Positions 1-9,004 of a stretch of 64,000 nucleotides of DNA are shown here, piece after piece. Each line of letters starts with the position of its first letter. Position 1 is the stretch's first letter. The translations under genes were made by a program, and so were the position numbers. The notes beneath the pieces were generated by a model. It did not search any database. It worked only from the letters and a program-made list of their open reading frames with translations, and was not told the DNA's origin. The stretch is taken from positions 22,556 through 86,555 of the forward strand of contig JAIOAU010000010.1 of NCBI GenBank assembly GCA_019873655.1, in the 5' to 3' direction. The stretch is from Chloroflexota bacterium. Lineage in GTDB: Bacteria > Chloroflexota > Anaerolineae > Anaerolineales > Villigracilaceae.

Positions 1-27
1 GCTACGGCAGAAGAAGGTGAAGCATGA
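1..27 (+). CDS. 3' end of an upstream gene, perhaps ribosomal protein L29
   Basis: Only the last eight codons are visible (reading ATAEEGEA, then TGA at 25-27). The stop overlaps the rpsQ start as ATGA, the usual sign of coupled translation. In other bacteria rpmC (L29) lies directly before rpsQ, so L29 with an acidic tail is the guess from position. The alternative is frame 3, which stops at 18-20. The fragment is too short to decide from sequence. Confidence 0.35.
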   Translation, partial: ATAEEGEA

Positions 28-386
28 ACAAGCGTCGTCGCATGACAGGTGTCGTTACCAGCAACAAAATGACCAAGACCGTGGTGGTCGAAATCAGCCG
101 GACGTTCCGCCATCCCTTGTACCGCAAGGTCGTCCATTTGAGCAAACGCGTCAAGGCCCATGATGAATTGGGCTGCCAGATCGGCGACCAGGTTCAGATT
201 GTGGAAAGCCGCCCCCTCTCGCGCGATAAGCGCTGGGTGGTCGAGAAGATCGTCAAGCGCGAGATTCGCACCGCCGACGCCGGCGTCGCCGCGGCTGAGG
301 CCGAACTGACGCCCGAGTCCGTTGTGGAGGCGGAGGCGTCTCCGGCGGCGCAGAGCGAAGAATCTCCGATGGAGGTTCAGCCATGA
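24..386 (+). CDS. rpsQ: 30S ribosomal protein S17 with acidic C-terminal tail
   Basis: Primary 16S rRNA-binding protein of the 30S body. The N-terminal 85 or so residues carry the S17 OB-fold pattern ([41 protein letters not shown]). The protein is 120 residues, about 35 longer than usual, because of an Ala/Glu-rich tail from about residue 88 ([20 protein letters not shown]). The first gene of the visible spc block; the stop overlaps the rplN start by four bases. Identity is certain; the role of the tail is unknown and it looks disordered. Confidence 0.97.
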   Translation: MNKRRRMTGVVTSNKMTKTVVVEISRTFRHPLYRKVVHLSKRVKAHDELGCQIGDQVQIVESRPLSRDKRWVVEKIVKREIRTADAGVAAAEAELTPESVVEAEASPAAQSEESPMEVQP

Positions 387-754
387 TTCAGAAAGAAAGC
401 ATTCTGAAAATCGCCGATAACACCGGGGCGCGGGAATTGTTGGTCATCCACATCCTGGGCGGCTCGACCCGCCGTTATGGCCGCGTCGGCGATATCGTCA
501 TCGGGACGGTCAAATCGGCCACGCCGCAGGGCGCGGTCAAGAAGTCCGAGATCGTCAAGGCGGTCATCGTGCGCTGCGCCAAAGAGTGGCGGCGCGAGGA
601 CGGTTCCTATATCCGCTTCGATGACAACGCCGCCGTCATCCTGGACACGGACGGCCAGAACCCGAAAGGCAGCCGCATCTTTGGCCCGGTGGCGCGTGAA
701 TTGCGCGAGAAGGGCTTCATGAAGATTGTGTCGCTGGCCCCCGAAGTTCTCTAG
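383..754 (+). CDS. rplN: 50S ribosomal protein L14
   Basis: L14 sits at the subunit interface of the 50S and contacts 16S rRNA. The 123-residue length is normal. The start [19 protein letters not shown] and the later [15 protein letters not shown] are family hallmarks. The ATG at 383 overlaps the rpsQ stop, so the two are translationally coupled; rplX follows after 15 bases with a GGAGG-type ribosome site. Confidence 0.98.
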   Translation: MIQKESILKIADNTGARELLVIHILGGSTRRYGRVGDIVIGTVKSATPQGAVKKSEIVKAVIVRCAKEWRREDGSYIRFDDNAAVILDTDGQNPKGSRIFGPVARELREKGFMKIVSLAPEVL

Positions 755-769
755 GCCGGAGGAGCAAGC

Positions 770-1099
770 ATGAAGGTCAAGATTCGCAAAGGTGATACCG
801 TTGAGATCATCAGCGGCAAACTCGAAGACCGAGGCAAACGGGGCGAGGTGATCAAGGTCTTGCCCGACGAAGGCCGGGTGGTGGTGCAAGGCGTCAACAT
901 CCGCACCAAGCACCAGCGCCAGGTCCAGACTCAGGGTCGGACGATCAACCCCGGCCGGATCAAATTCGAGGGCCCGCTGCACATTTCGAATGTCATGCTG
1001 GTTTGCCCGAAGTGCAATGAACCCACCCGGGTGGGCGTCCAGCGGGACGAGAGCGGCTCGCACCGCGTCTGCAAGAAATGCCAGGCGTTGATCGATTAG
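770..1099 (+). CDS. rplX: 50S ribosomal protein L24
   Basis: L24 initiates 50S assembly by binding 23S rRNA near the exit tunnel. The protein is 109 residues with an N-terminal KOW motif (KIRKGDTVEIISGKLEDRGK). The C-terminal part has two CxxC pairs (CPKCNEPTRVG and CKKCQALID), which look like a small zinc ribbon, as found in many non-proteobacterial L24 proteins. Start at ATG 770 behind GGAGGAGC. Confidence 0.97.
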   Translation: MKVKIRKGDTVEIISGKLEDRGKRGEVIKVLPDEGRVVVQGVNIRTKHQRQVQTQGRTINPGRIKFEGPLHISNVMLVCPKCNEPTRVGVQRDESGSHRVCKKCQALID

Positions 1100-1121
1100 C
1101 CGCCGGTTGGAGTGTTGACGT

Positions 1122-1667
1122 ATGAATAGATTGCAAGAACGATACAAGAAAGAAGTGGTCCCGGCGCTGATCAAGGCGTTCGGTTACCGGAATATCATGG
1201 AAGTGCCGCGCATCGAGAAGGTGGTCGTCAACATCGGCCTGGGCGAAGCGATGGACAATCCCAAGGCCCTCGAGGCGGCGATGAACGACCTGGCGCAAAT
1301 TACCGGCCAGAAACCGGTGATGACCAAGGCTCGCAAGAGCATCGCCAACTTCAAACTGCGCGAAGGCCGTGTCATCGGAACGAAGGTGACCCTGCGCGGC
1401 GAGCGCATGTGGCACTTCCTCGACCGGCTGATGAACATCGCCCTGCCGCGCGTCCGCGACTTCCGCGGCGTTTCGCCGGAGGCCTTCGACGGGCGGGGCA
1501 ACTACACCCTCGGCCTGCGCGACCAGTTGATCTTCCCGGAGATCGACTACGACAAAATCGACAAACTCAGGGGCATGGAGGTCACGGTGGTGACGACGGC
1601 CCGTTCGGATGATCACGCCCGGTTGTTGCTGCAACTGCTGGGCATGCCGTTCAGGAAGGAAGCGTAG
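1122..1667 (+). CDS. rplE: 50S ribosomal protein L5
   Basis: L5 binds 5S rRNA and helps form the central protuberance. Length is 181 residues, normal for bacteria. Recognisable stretches are the start [43 protein letters not shown], the RDFRGVSP block and the [19 protein letters not shown] signature. The next gene (S14) begins three bases after the stop region, so the pair is tightly coupled. Confidence 0.98.
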   Translation: MNRLQERYKKEVVPALIKAFGYRNIMEVPRIEKVVVNIGLGEAMDNPKALEAAMNDLAQITGQKPVMTKARKSIANFKLREGRVIGTKVTLRGERMWHFLDRLMNIALPRVRDFRGVSPEAFDGRGNYTLGLRDQLIFPEIDYDKIDKLRGMEVTVVTTARSDDHARLLLQLLGMPFRKEA

Positions 1668-1670
1668 CCT

Positions 1671-1853
1671 ATGGCAAGCAAGTGCATGCAATATCGTGAA
1701 ATGCGCCGCAAATACCCGACCCGGGTGCGCAATCGCTGCATCCGCTGCGGACGCCCGCGCGGTTACATCCGCCGCTTTGGCTTGTGCCGGATTTGCTTCC
1801 GGGAACTGGCTTTGGAAGGAAAAATCCCCGGCGTCGTGAAGTCGTCCTGGTAG
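1671..1853 (+). CDS. rpsN: 30S ribosomal protein S14, zinc-binding (type Z)
   Basis: A 60-residue S14 of the short zinc-binding class. Zinc ligands are visible as CIRCGRPRG and CRICFREL (two CxxC pairs). The ending GVVKSSW matches the family C-terminus. The long zinc-free S14 of Proteobacteria is excluded by the length and the cysteines. It assembles late in the 30S head next to S3 and S10. Located between rplE and rpsH, as expected. Confidence 0.98.
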   Translation: MASKCMQYREMRRKYPTRVRNRCIRCGRPRGYIRRFGLCRICFRELALEGKIPGVVKSSW

Positions 1854-1870
1854 CCGGGTGGAGGTAGGAT

Positions 1871-2284
1871 ATGAGCGTTTCTGATCCGATTGCAGATATG
1901 CTGACCCGCATCCGCAACGCCGTGATGACCGGTCAGACCTTGACGGCGATGCCTCATTCGAAGGTCAAGTTGGAAATTGCCAAGATTTTGAAGGAAGAAG
2001 GATACATCGAGTCCTATGAGGTCGCCGAGGGAGAACGGCCAGCCCAGAAGGTCCTGCGCCTGAAGATCAAGTACGTGGGCGAGCGCCGTCAGCGACGGCC
2101 GGTGATCACCGGGCTGGAACGCGTCAGCCGCCCGGGCCGGCGCGTCTACACCAAGAAACAGGATATCCCCTGGGTGCTGTCGGGGATGGGAATTGCCATC
2201 CTTTCGACTCCCAAGGGGATCATGACCGGCCAGCGCGCTCGTCAGTTGGGCGTGGGCGGTGAAATCCTCTGCAAGGTCTGGTAG
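1871..2284 (+). CDS. rpsH: 30S ribosomal protein S8
   Basis: S8 binds the central domain of 16S rRNA and in many bacteria also represses its own spc operon mRNA. The 137-residue protein has the N-terminal [14 protein letters not shown] signature and the C-terminal GILSTPKG-like block ([18 protein letters not shown]) of the family. ATG at 1871 follows a GGAGGTAGG ribosome site. Confidence 0.98.
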   Translation: MSVSDPIADMLTRIRNAVMTGQTLTAMPHSKVKLEIAKILKEEGYIESYEVAEGERPAQKVLRLKIKYVGERRQRRPVITGLERVSRPGRRVYTKKQDIPWVLSGMGIAILSTPKGIMTGQRARQLGVGGEILCKVW

Positions 2285-2298
2285 AGAGGAGGAACACT

Positions 2299-2844
2299 GT
2301 GTCTCGTATTGGACGCATGCCTGTCGTCATCCCGTCTGGCGTACAGGTGGAATTGAACGGCACCCATGTACGGGTCAAAGGCCCGAAGGGCGAATTGCAG
2401 CGCACCTTCTCGCCTTTGATTGGGATTGCCATGGAGAATGGTCAACTGATCATCACCCGCAGATCGGAGCGGCCCGCCGAGCGCGCCCTGCACGGCACGA
2501 CCCGCGCCGTGCTGGCGAACATGATCCACGGCGTCAGCGCCGGCTTCGAGCGGGTGCTGGAGTGGGAAGGCGTCGGTTACCGCGCCGAAATGGACGGCAA
2601 GACGCTGGTGTTGTACTTGGGCTACTCGCATCCGGTCAGGGTCGAGCCGCCGGAAGGCATTTCCTTCGACGTGGATGCCCGCAACAGACAGATCTTCGTG
2701 CGCGGTTTCGACAAGGAACGGGTGGGGCAGGTGGCGGCCGACATCCGCAAGATTCGTCCGCCGGAGCCGTATCACGGCAAGGGCCTGCACTATCTTGGTG
2801 AAAAGATTCGCCGCAAGGCCGGCAAGTCTGGAAAGGCAAAGTAA
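2299..2844 (+). CDS. rplF: 50S ribosomal protein L6
   Basis: L6 lies near the GTPase-associated region of the 50S. Length is 181 residues. The translation starts at GTG 2299 (SRIGRMPVVIPSGVQVEL), placed seven bases after GAGGAGG. Two tandem L6 domains are seen, the second with the end motif KIRPPEPYHGKGLHY, the L6 signature. The C-terminus is lysine rich (KSGKAK). Confidence 0.98.
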   Translation: MSRIGRMPVVIPSGVQVELNGTHVRVKGPKGELQRTFSPLIGIAMENGQLIITRRSERPAERALHGTTRAVLANMIHGVSAGFERVLEWEGVGYRAEMDGKTLVLYLGYSHPVRVEPPEGISFDVDARNRQIFVRGFDKERVGQVAADIRKIRPPEPYHGKGLHYLGEKIRRKAGKSGKAK

Positions 2845-2847
2845 GGT

Positions 2848-3213
2848 ATGGCTGAGCATAATCGTTCTCGCGCCCGCATCAAGCGGCATCTGCGCGTGCG
2901 CAAACACGTGAGCGGCACGCCGCAGCGGCCTCGTCTGAGTGTGTTCCGCAGCCTGTCGCAAATCTACGCCCAGGTGATTGATGATTCGGCGGGCCGCACG
3001 CTGGCCGCAGCCTCGTCGATCGACCGCGAATTGCGTGAGAAGATGAAGGGCTTGAAGAAGACCGAACAGGCGAAACTGGTGGGCCAGGCGCTGGCCGAAC
3101 GCGCCGTCCGCAAGGGCATCAAAGCGGTGGTTTTCGACCGCGGCGGATTCAAGTACAGCGGCCGCGTCAAAGCGCTGGCCGACGGCGCCCGCGAAGGCGG
3201 CCTGGAGTTCTAG
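2848..3213 (+). CDS. rplR: 50S ribosomal protein L18
   Basis: L18 binds 5S rRNA together with L5. The 121-residue protein starts with a basic RNA-binding tail ([18 protein letters not shown]) followed by the core [20 protein letters not shown] and ends with [20 protein letters not shown], the family C-terminal signature. It starts three bases after the rplF stop. Confidence 0.98.
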   Translation: MAEHNRSRARIKRHLRVRKHVSGTPQRPRLSVFRSLSQIYAQVIDDSAGRTLAAASSIDRELREKMKGLKKTEQAKLVGQALAERAVRKGIKAVVFDRGGFKYSGRVKALADGAREGGLEF

Positions 3214-3233
3214 GCCCGATTGGAGAGCACACT

Positions 3234-3773
3234 ATGGATTACCAGGTAATGGAACTCGAACAACAAACCGAACAACTGGACGAGCGCGTCATCGAGATTG
3301 CGCGCGTGGCCAAAGTGGTTCAGGGCGGCCGCCGCTTCCAGTTCCGCGTGACTGTCGTCATCGGCGACAATCACGGTCAGGTCGGCGTTGGGGTGGGCAA
3401 GGCCAACGCCGTCCCCGAAGCGATGCGCAAGGCGACCGACCGCGCCCGCAAGAATATGCATCCGGTGCATTTGTCGGGCACGACCATCCCGCATCAGTCG
3501 ATTGGCAAGGTCGGCGGTTCGATCATCCTGCTGAAACCGGCCTCCCCCGGTACGGGCGTGATCGCCGCCGGCGGCGTGCGCGCCGTCCTCGAAGCGGCTG
3601 GCGTGCGCGACATTCTCACCAAGTCGCTGGGGTCGTCCAACGTCTTGAACAGCGTGCAGGCCACCATGCAGGCCCTGGACGCGCTCAAGTCGCCCCAGGA
3701 AGAGGCCGCCCGGCGCGGCAAGCCGGTCGAAGAACTCCTGCCGTTCTGGGAAAGGAGAAAGAAGAATGGCTAA
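3234..3773 (+). CDS. rpsE: 30S ribosomal protein S5
   Basis: S5 shapes the mRNA entry site and affects decoding accuracy. Length 179. After an acidic N-terminal tail of about 20 residues the double-stranded RNA-binding domain begins ([20 protein letters not shown]), with [18 protein letters not shown] and the C-terminal domain [19 protein letters not shown]. Its end overlaps rpmD by eight bases. Confidence 0.98.
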   Translation: MDYQVMELEQQTEQLDERVIEIARVAKVVQGGRRFQFRVTVVIGDNHGQVGVGVGKANAVPEAMRKATDRARKNMHPVHLSGTTIPHQSIGKVGGSIILLKPASPGTGVIAAGGVRAVLEAAGVRDILTKSLGSSNVLNSVQATMQALDALKSPQEEAARRGKPVEELLPFWERRKKNG

Positions 3774-3960
3774 GAGTGGAACCAGCAAGACCATCAAGGT
3801 GACCCTGGTCAGAAGCCCCATTGGCTATTCCAAACGCCAGAAGGCGACGGTGAGGGCGCTCGGTCTGCGCCGGATGAATCAGACGGTCGAGCATCCTGAC
3901 ACGCCCGCCTTGCGCGGCATGCTGGATAAAGTGATTCACCTGATTCGTATCGAAGAATAG
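3766..3960 (+). CDS. rpmD: 50S ribosomal protein L30
   Basis: A 64-residue bacterial-type L30. The core is [19 protein letters not shown] followed by [15 protein letters not shown], the family signature (GLRR.N.TV). It starts inside the 3' end of rpsE in another frame and is followed by rplO after two bases. L30 is lost in some bacterial lineages, so its presence is worth recording. Confidence 0.96.
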   Translation: MAKSGTSKTIKVTLVRSPIGYSKRQKATVRALGLRRMNQTVEHPDTPALRGMLDKVIHLIRIEE

Positions 3961-3962
3961 GG

Positions 3963-4421
3963 ATGAAGATGAAACTGAACGATCTCAAACCCAATCCGGG
4001 GTCGAAGAAAGACCGCAAGCGCGTCGGCCGCGGCATCTCGGCCGGGCAGGGCAAGACCTGCGGCCGGGGCACCAAAGGCCAGGGCGCGCGCTCGGGCGAG
4101 GGCGGACGCCTGTACCGTCAGGGCGGCAACCTGCCGTTCTACCGCCGCCTGCCGTTCGTGCGCGGTTACGGCTTCACCCCGCTCTACGCTGTCGAGTACA
4201 ACGAAGTCAACCTGGACCAGTTGGCCGCCTTCGAGGCGGGGGCCGAAGTCACCCCCGAGACCATGACCCAGGCCCGCCTGCTGCGCAATCCGGAAAATCC
4301 GGTGGCCATCCTGGGGCGCGGCGAGGTCAAAGTCGCCCTCAAGGTGCGCGCGCATCGCGTCAGCAAGGGCGCGCGGGCCAAAATCGAAGCGGCCGGCGGC
4401 AGCGTCGAGTTGATTTCGTAG
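3963..4421 (+). CDS. rplO: 50S ribosomal protein L15
   Basis: L15 is a late-binding 50S protein. The 152-residue chain has the long Gly/Arg-rich N-terminal extension (KRVGRGISAGQGKTCGRGTK) and the globular C-terminal domain with VKVALKVRAHRVSKGARAKI. Located directly before secY, the classic order. Confidence 0.98.
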   Translation: MKMKLNDLKPNPGSKKDRKRVGRGISAGQGKTCGRGTKGQGARSGEGGRLYRQGGNLPFYRRLPFVRGYGFTPLYAVEYNEVNLDQLAAFEAGAEVTPETMTQARLLRNPENPVAILGRGEVKVALKVRAHRVSKGARAKIEAAGGSVELIS

Positions 4422-4439
4422 TCTCACCAGGAGACCGCT

Positions 4440-5816
4440 ATGAAAACCGCATTTTCGGGATGGCGCTACCTGTGGAAGTCGCAGGACATCCGCCGCAAGT
4501 TGCTGGTGACCCTGCTGATTCTGGTCATCTACCGCCTGGCGGCCAATGTGCCCGTGCCGGGCATCAACCGCGAGGCCCTGGCTTCGCTGATTCAGAGTTC
4601 CAACCAGTCGGGGTTCTTCCTGGCCTTTCTGGATTTGCTGTCCGGCGGGACGATTTCGAGTTTCTCGGTGCTGGCGATGGGCGTCTATCCGTACATCACC
4701 GCCCAGATCATCATTCAGTTGCTCCTGCCGATCTTCCCTTCCTTGCAGAAAAAGTTCCAGGAAGACCCGCGCGAAGGCCGCAAATTGCAGGAACGCTGGA
4801 CCTATTACCTTTCGATCCCGATGGCGGCGCTTTCGGCGATTGGCCAAATCAATATCTTCAATTCCTATTCGCGGGGCGGCCAGATTGTCGCTTTTGGGTT
4901 CACCTCGGAACTGTGGCTGCCCTCTCTCGCCGTTCTGTTGACCATGGTCGGCGGCACGATGTTCGCCATCTGGCTGGGCGAACTCATCTCTGAGTTCGGC
5001 ATTCGCGGACAGGGCCTCTCGTTGATCATCTTCGCCGGCATCGTGGCGCGCATGCCTCACAACATCGGCGTCATCTGGGCCGACGAGGCCACCCGCTGGC
5101 CGATGCTCATCACCATGCTGGTGATCATCGTGGCGACCATTTTCGTGATCGTCTACGTCCAGCAGGGACGGCGCAACGTGCCGGTCATGTACCCGGGCCG
5201 GCGGGTCGGCAACCGCATGTCCATGCCGGTCAAAGGGTCTTTGCCGCTGATGGTCAACATGGCGGGCATGATTCCGCTCATCTTTGCCGGGGCGCTGTTG
5301 CAATTGCCGTCGGTGATTTCGAGTTACTTCTTGAACCCGAACCGCTATTCCGAGCGGGTGGTTCAATTCGCGACCAGCGTCAACAACCTGTTCAACGCCA
5401 GCGGCCCGTATGACTGGGTCTACTGGTTGATCTACTTCATCTTTGTGGTCGTTTTCACCTTCTTCTACACCGATGTGCTCTTCACGCAGCAGAATTACGG
5501 TGAGAATCTGAAGAAGGTCGGCGCCCAGATCCCCGGCGTGAACCGCGGCGCCCCGACCCAGAAATACCTGAGCAAAGTCCAGCGCCGCATCACCTTCCCG
5601 GGCGCGTTCTTCCTGGGATTGGTCGCCGTGCTGCCCTACCTGATTCACCTGGCGCTCAACGCGGCCGGAATCTCCTCGCAGACCTCGTCTTCGACCATTT
5701 TCCTGGTCTCCTCGGCCGGTCTGCTGATCGTCGTCGGCGTGGTGCGCGACACCTTCCTGAACATCGACGCCGAACTCAAGTTGCACGGCTACGATGACGC
5801 GCATCTGATCAAATAG
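4440..5816 (+). CDS. secY: Protein translocase subunit SecY
   Basis: Channel-forming subunit of the SecYEG translocon, partner of the SecA at 52532. The protein is 458 residues with about ten hydrophobic segments. Signatures include PVPGINREAL near the N-terminus, MGVYPYITAQIIIQLL, the cytoplasmic loop QKKFQEDPREGRKLQERWTY and the late loop PTQKYLSKVQRRITFPGA. The start at ATG 4440 follows AGGAGACC. The gene lies inside the ribosomal block, as in most bacteria. Confidence 0.98.
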   Translation: MKTAFSGWRYLWKSQDIRRKLLVTLLILVIYRLAANVPVPGINREALASLIQSSNQSGFFLAFLDLLSGGTISSFSVLAMGVYPYITAQIIIQLLLPIFPSLQKKFQEDPREGRKLQERWTYYLSIPMAALSAIGQINIFNSYSRGGQIVAFGFTSELWLPSLAVLLTMVGGTMFAIWLGELISEFGIRGQGLSLIIFAGIVARMPHNIGVIWADEATRWPMLITMLVIIVATIFVIVYVQQGRRNVPVMYPGRRVGNRMSMPVKGSLPLMVNMAGMIPLIFAGALLQLPSVISSYFLNPNRYSERVVQFATSVNNLFNASGPYDWVYWLIYFIFVVVFTFFYTDVLFTQQNYGENLKKVGAQIPGVNRGAPTQKYLSKVQRRITFPGAFFLGLVAVLPYLIHLALNAAGISSQTSSSTIFLVSSAGLLIVVGVVRDTFLNIDAELKLHGYDDAHLIK

Positions 5817-5822
5817 GTCGCC

Positions 5823-6473
5823 ATGCCCACCTACATTGTTCTGCTCGGCCCGCCCGGCGTGGGCAAAGGGACGCAAGCCAAAATCATCGCGGAACGCCTG
5901 AGCCTGCCGCACGTTTCTTCCGGCGACCTGTTTCGCGAGAACATTAAAAACGGCACGCCGTTGGGTCAACTGGCCCAGTCTTTCATCAACAAGGGTGAAC
6001 TGGTGCCCGACGATGTCACCATCGGCATGATTCGCGAGCGCCTCTCCCGTCCAGATTGCGCTGGCGGGGCGTTGCTCGACGGTTTCCCGCGCACCACCTT
6101 CCAGGCCGAGGCGCTGGACGCCCTGCTGGCCGAATTCGGCGGCCAGGTGGATTACGTGCCCTACATCACCGCCAGCGAAGAGACCCTGGTCGAGCGTCTG
6201 AGCGGGCGCTGGACCTGCCGCGCCCAGGGGCATGTTTTTCACGAAAAGCACAACCCGCCGCGTCAGCCCGGCGTCTGCGACTTCGATGGATCGGAACTTT
6301 ACCAGCGCGACGACGACCGCGCCGAGACGGTCGTGCGGCGCATCCAGGTCTATTTTCAACAGACCGAGCCGCTGATTGCCTACTACCGCGCCCGCGGCCG
6401 GCTGCACGAAATCGACGGCGCTCAGCCGATCGAAAAAGTCACCGCCGACCTGCTGGCCGTCTTGGGACGTTGA
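5823..6473 (+). CDS. adk: Adenylate kinase
   Basis: Interconverts ATP, ADP and AMP in the cytoplasm. The 216-residue chain has the P-loop GPPGVGKGTQAK at residues 8-19, the AMP-binding region (SSGDLFRENI), DGFPRTTFQA and a long-form LID. The LID resembles the zinc type, but only two of the usual four cysteines remain (CRAQ and CDFD in place of CxxC and CxxC/D), so zinc binding is doubtful. secY ends seven bases before the start; map starts one base after the stop. Confidence 0.97.
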   Translation: MPTYIVLLGPPGVGKGTQAKIIAERLSLPHVSSGDLFRENIKNGTPLGQLAQSFINKGELVPDDVTIGMIRERLSRPDCAGGALLDGFPRTTFQAEALDALLAEFGGQVDYVPYITASEETLVERLSGRWTCRAQGHVFHEKHNPPRQPGVCDFDGSELYQRDDDRAETVVRRIQVYFQQTEPLIAYYRARGRLHEIDGAQPIEKVTADLLAVLGR

Positions 6474-6474
6474 T

Positions 6475-7242
6475 ATGGGCTGGGAACGCGACATCCGCAT
6501 CAAGACCCCCGCCGAAATCGAACGGATGCGCGCTGCCGGCCGCCTCAACGCCATGGCTTTGGCGGCGGTTCGAGAACTTTTACAACCCGGCGTCACCACC
6601 GCAGACCTCAACGCGGCTGCTGAGGAAGTCCTGCGGAAACACGGCGCTTACTCGCCCTTCAAGAACTACGGCCACCCTCCGTATCCAGCCTCCATTTGCG
6701 TCAGCATCAACGAAGAACTGGTGCACGGCATCCCCGGCAAACGCAAATTGAAGGAAGGCGACATCGTCTCGGTGGATTGCGGCACGGTGCTGGATGGGTA
6801 CGTGGGCGACTCGGCTTTCACGGCCGGCGTCGGGGAGATCTCTCCCCTGGCCCGCAAATTGTTGGAAGTGACCGAGCAGGCGCTGTATGTGGGCATCGCC
6901 ATGATGCGCGTCGGGAACAAGACGGGCGACGTTTCGGCGGCCATTCAGCAATTCGTCGAGGCCAACGGATTTCATGTCACCCGCCAGTACACCGGACACG
7001 GAGTCGGCCGGAGCATGCACGAGGGGCCGCAGGTGCCGAACTATGGAACGCCCGGCACCGGCATTCCTCTGCAGCCTGGCATGACCATCGCCCTCGAACC
7101 GATGGTGCTGGTCGGCACGCACCGGACCCGTGTCCTGCCTGACCAGTGGACGGTCATCTCTGCCGACCGGTCATTGACGGCCCACTTCGAACATTCGGTG
7201 GCCGTCACCGAAGGAGAACCTCTCATCCTGACTGTCCTTTGA
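6475..7242 (+). CDS. map: Methionine aminopeptidase, type I
   Basis: Removes the initiator Met from new proteins. Start chosen at ATG 6475 (MGWERDIRIKTPAEIERMRA), giving 255 residues. The in-frame ORF extends upstream to 6376, but that stretch overlaps adk. Metal ligands of the pita-bread fold are visible: Asp in VDCGTVLDG, Asp in GDSAFT, His in TGHGVGRSMHEGP, Glu in IALEPM and Glu near the end (SVAVTEGEP). The secY-adk-map order is standard; the usual next gene, infA, is absent here. Confidence 0.97.
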   Translation: MGWERDIRIKTPAEIERMRAAGRLNAMALAAVRELLQPGVTTADLNAAAEEVLRKHGAYSPFKNYGHPPYPASICVSINEELVHGIPGKRKLKEGDIVSVDCGTVLDGYVGDSAFTAGVGEISPLARKLLEVTEQALYVGIAMMRVGNKTGDVSAAIQQFVEANGFHVTRQYTGHGVGRSMHEGPQVPNYGTPGTGIPLQPGMTIALEPMVLVGTHRTRVLPDQWTVISADRSLTAHFEHSVAVTEGEPLILTVL

Positions 7243-7261
7243 CCGGAGCAGAAACCGCAAC

Positions 7262-7290
7262 TGGACGGAATAAGATGAAACAAGTATAAT
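7262..7290 (+). promoter_or_regulatory. Predicted sigma-70 promoter before rpmJ
   Basis: TGGACG (7262-7267; four of six match TTGACA) and a perfect TATAAT (7285-7290) are separated by exactly 17 bases in the short gap between map and rpmJ. It would drive rpmJ-rpsM-rpsK-rpsD-rpoA-rplQ as a separate alpha-operon transcript. Confidence 0.6.
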
Positions 7291-7331
7291 TCGCACTTTG
7301 GCTGCAAGACCGATAGTAGGAGAAATGCATC

Positions 7332-7445
7332 ATGAAAGTCAGTCCATCCATTCGCAAGCGCTGTGCGAAATGCCGGATCGTGAAACGCAAGGGCATCTTG
7401 TATGTCATTTGCGAAAATCCGAAACACAAACAGCGACAAGGATAA
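7332..7445 (+). CDS. rpmJ: 50S ribosomal protein L36
   Basis: A 37-codon gene. The product [20 protein letters not shown] continues to a QRQG end. Zinc ligands follow the L36 pattern: Cys11, Cys14, Cys27 and His32 (C-x2-C-x12-C-x4-H). The ATG follows TAGGAGAAATGCATC. It sits directly before rpsM, as in most bacteria. Confidence 0.96.
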   Translation: MKVSPSIRKRCAKCRIVKRKGILYVICENPKHKQRQG

Positions 7446-7451
7446 GAAACT

Positions 7452-7838
7452 ATGGCACGTATTGAAGGCGTTGACCTGCCGCGCAACAAGCGCGTCGAAG
7501 TAGGCCTGACCTACATCTATGGCATTGGGCCAACCCGCGCCCGCGAAATTCTAGGCGCGACCAAAGTAAACCCGGATACGCGCGTCAAGGATTTGACCGA
7601 AGCCGAGGTCTCGGCCATCCGCGAGTACATCGCCAAGAACTGGAAGGTCGAGGGCGATTTGCGCCGCGAGGAGCAGATGAACATCAAGCGCCTGGTCGAA
7701 ATCGGCTGCTACCGCGGCCTGCGCCACCGCCGCAGCCTGCCGGTTCGCGGCCAGCGGACGCGCACCAATGCCCGCACCCGCAAAGGTCCCAAGAAGACCG
7801 TTGCCGGCCGCGGCCGCCGCAAGGGCGGGAAGAAGTAA
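7452..7838 (+). CDS. rpsM: 30S ribosomal protein S13
   Basis: S13 is in the head of the 30S and bridges to the 50S. The 128-residue protein has the N-terminal [20 protein letters not shown], the helix-hairpin-helix-like [12 protein letters not shown], and the C-terminal [20 protein letters not shown] with a basic tail (RGRRKGGKK). The gap to rpmJ is six bases. Confidence 0.98.
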   Translation: MARIEGVDLPRNKRVEVGLTYIYGIGPTRAREILGATKVNPDTRVKDLTEAEVSAIREYIAKNWKVEGDLRREEQMNIKRLVEIGCYRGLRHRRSLPVRGQRTRTNARTRKGPKKTVAGRGRRKGGKK

Positions 7839-7867
7839 TCCGCATTTTCTGGAGTTAGAGAGGTCCT

Positions 7868-8269
7868 ATGCCACAGACTGTACGTTCCACGCGCCGCGGC
7901 GCGACCAAGAAAATCAAACGGACTCTGTCTTCTGGACAGGTGCACATCTTTGCTTCTTTCAACAACACGATTGTGACCGTCACCGACAACGAGGGCAACA
8001 CGCTGTGCTGGGGCAGTTCGGGGTCGGCGGGATTCAAGGGCTCGCGCAAGAGCACGCCCTTTGCCGCCCGCCTGGCCGCCGAGCAGGCCATCAAGGCGGC
8101 GCAGGCGATGGGCATCCAGGAAGTGGATGTCATCGTCAAGGGGCCCGGCCCGGGCCGCGAGAATGCCATCCGCGCCGTCCAGGCGATGGGGTTGAAGGTC
8201 AAATCCATCTCCGACGTCACGCCGGTGCCGCACAACGGTTGCCGGCCGCCCAAGCGACGCCGCGTGTAG
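7868..8269 (+). CDS. rpsK: 30S ribosomal protein S11
   Basis: S11 lines the 30S platform near the mRNA exit. Length 133 residues. Family stretches include [39 protein letters not shown] and the ending [20 protein letters not shown], which is the S11 C-terminal signature. Located between rpsM and rpsD. Confidence 0.98.
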   Translation: MPQTVRSTRRGATKKIKRTLSSGQVHIFASFNNTIVTVTDNEGNTLCWGSSGSAGFKGSRKSTPFAARLAAEQAIKAAQAMGIQEVDVIVKGPGPGRENAIRAVQAMGLKVKSISDVTPVPHNGCRPPKRRRV

Positions 8270-8293
8270 TTCAGACGAGAGAGGTTAGTCAGT

Positions 8294-8944
8294 ATGGCAA
8301 AGAATACAGGGCCGGCCTGCAAATTGTGCCGGCGTGAAGGCGAAAAATTGTTTCTCAAGGGAGAGCGGTGCTTTTCTCCCAAATGCGCTTTCGAACGGCG
8401 CAGTTATGCGCCTGGTCAGCATGGCCGCACGCACAGCCGAAGCGGCGGCACGGCTACGGGGCGCGAATCCGACTACGCCAAGCAGTTGCGCGCCAAGCAG
8501 CGCGCCCGCCGCGTGTACGGAATCTACGAGCGCCAATTCCGCCGCTATTACGGCAAGGCGCTCAAGGCGCGCGGCATCACCGGTTTGGTCTTGCTGCAAA
8601 CGCTCGAGTCGCGCCTGGATAACGTCATTTATCGGCTGGGATTTGCCTCCAGCCGCGCTCAGGCCCGCTTGCTGGTCACCCATGGTCACTTTACCGTCAA
8701 CGGCCGCCGCACCGACGTGCCTTCGATGACCCTGCGGGTCGGTGACGTGGTCGCCGTGCGCGAAGGTTCGTTGAAGACCACTTACTTCAAAGAACTGAGC
8801 GCGGTCGCCGAGGGGCGCACCGTCCCGGCCTGGCTGCAACGCGATCTCAAGAACCTTTCGGGCAGCGTGCTGCGCCTGCCGGAGCGCGCCGAGATCGACG
8901 GCAATCTCAACGAGCAACTCATCGTCGAGTACTACTCGCGCTAA
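8294..8944 (+). CDS. rpsD: 30S ribosomal protein S4
   Basis: Primary 16S-binding protein and, in many bacteria, the translational repressor of the alpha operon. The 216-residue chain starts with a zinc-type N-terminus ([15 protein letters not shown] and CFSPKC), followed by the long GRxSDY-type linker and an S4 RNA-binding domain ([35 protein letters not shown]). Confidence 0.98.
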   Translation: MAKNTGPACKLCRREGEKLFLKGERCFSPKCAFERRSYAPGQHGRTHSRSGGTATGRESDYAKQLRAKQRARRVYGIYERQFRRYYGKALKARGITGLVLLQTLESRLDNVIYRLGFASSRAQARLLVTHGHFTVNGRRTDVPSMTLRVGDVVAVREGSLKTTYFKELSAVAEGRTVPAWLQRDLKNLSGSVLRLPERAEIDGNLNEQLIVEYYSR

Positions 8945-8969
8945 TCCGAGTCGATTGCTCTACTAGACG

Positions 8970-8991
8970 CGGCGCACCGTTTCGTGCGCCG
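8970..8991 (+). promoter_or_regulatory. Hairpin between rpsD and rpoA
   Basis: CGGCGCAC (8970-8977) pairs with GTGCGCCG (8984-8991) around a CGTTTC loop, ending four bases before the rpoA ribosome site (AGAGGTG). No T-run follows, so this is not an obvious terminator. It could tune rpoA translation or mRNA stability, or be a binding site for S4; the role is inferred only. Confidence 0.4.
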
Positions 8992-9004
8992 AAAGAGGTG
9001 AACC

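Noticed and set aside
3936..6611. Minus-strand open frame of 891 codons opposite rplO-secY-adk-map
   Set aside because: It crosses four well-supported plus-strand genes, has a His/Asp/Arg-rich composition typical of the reverse of GC-rich genes, and no family pattern.
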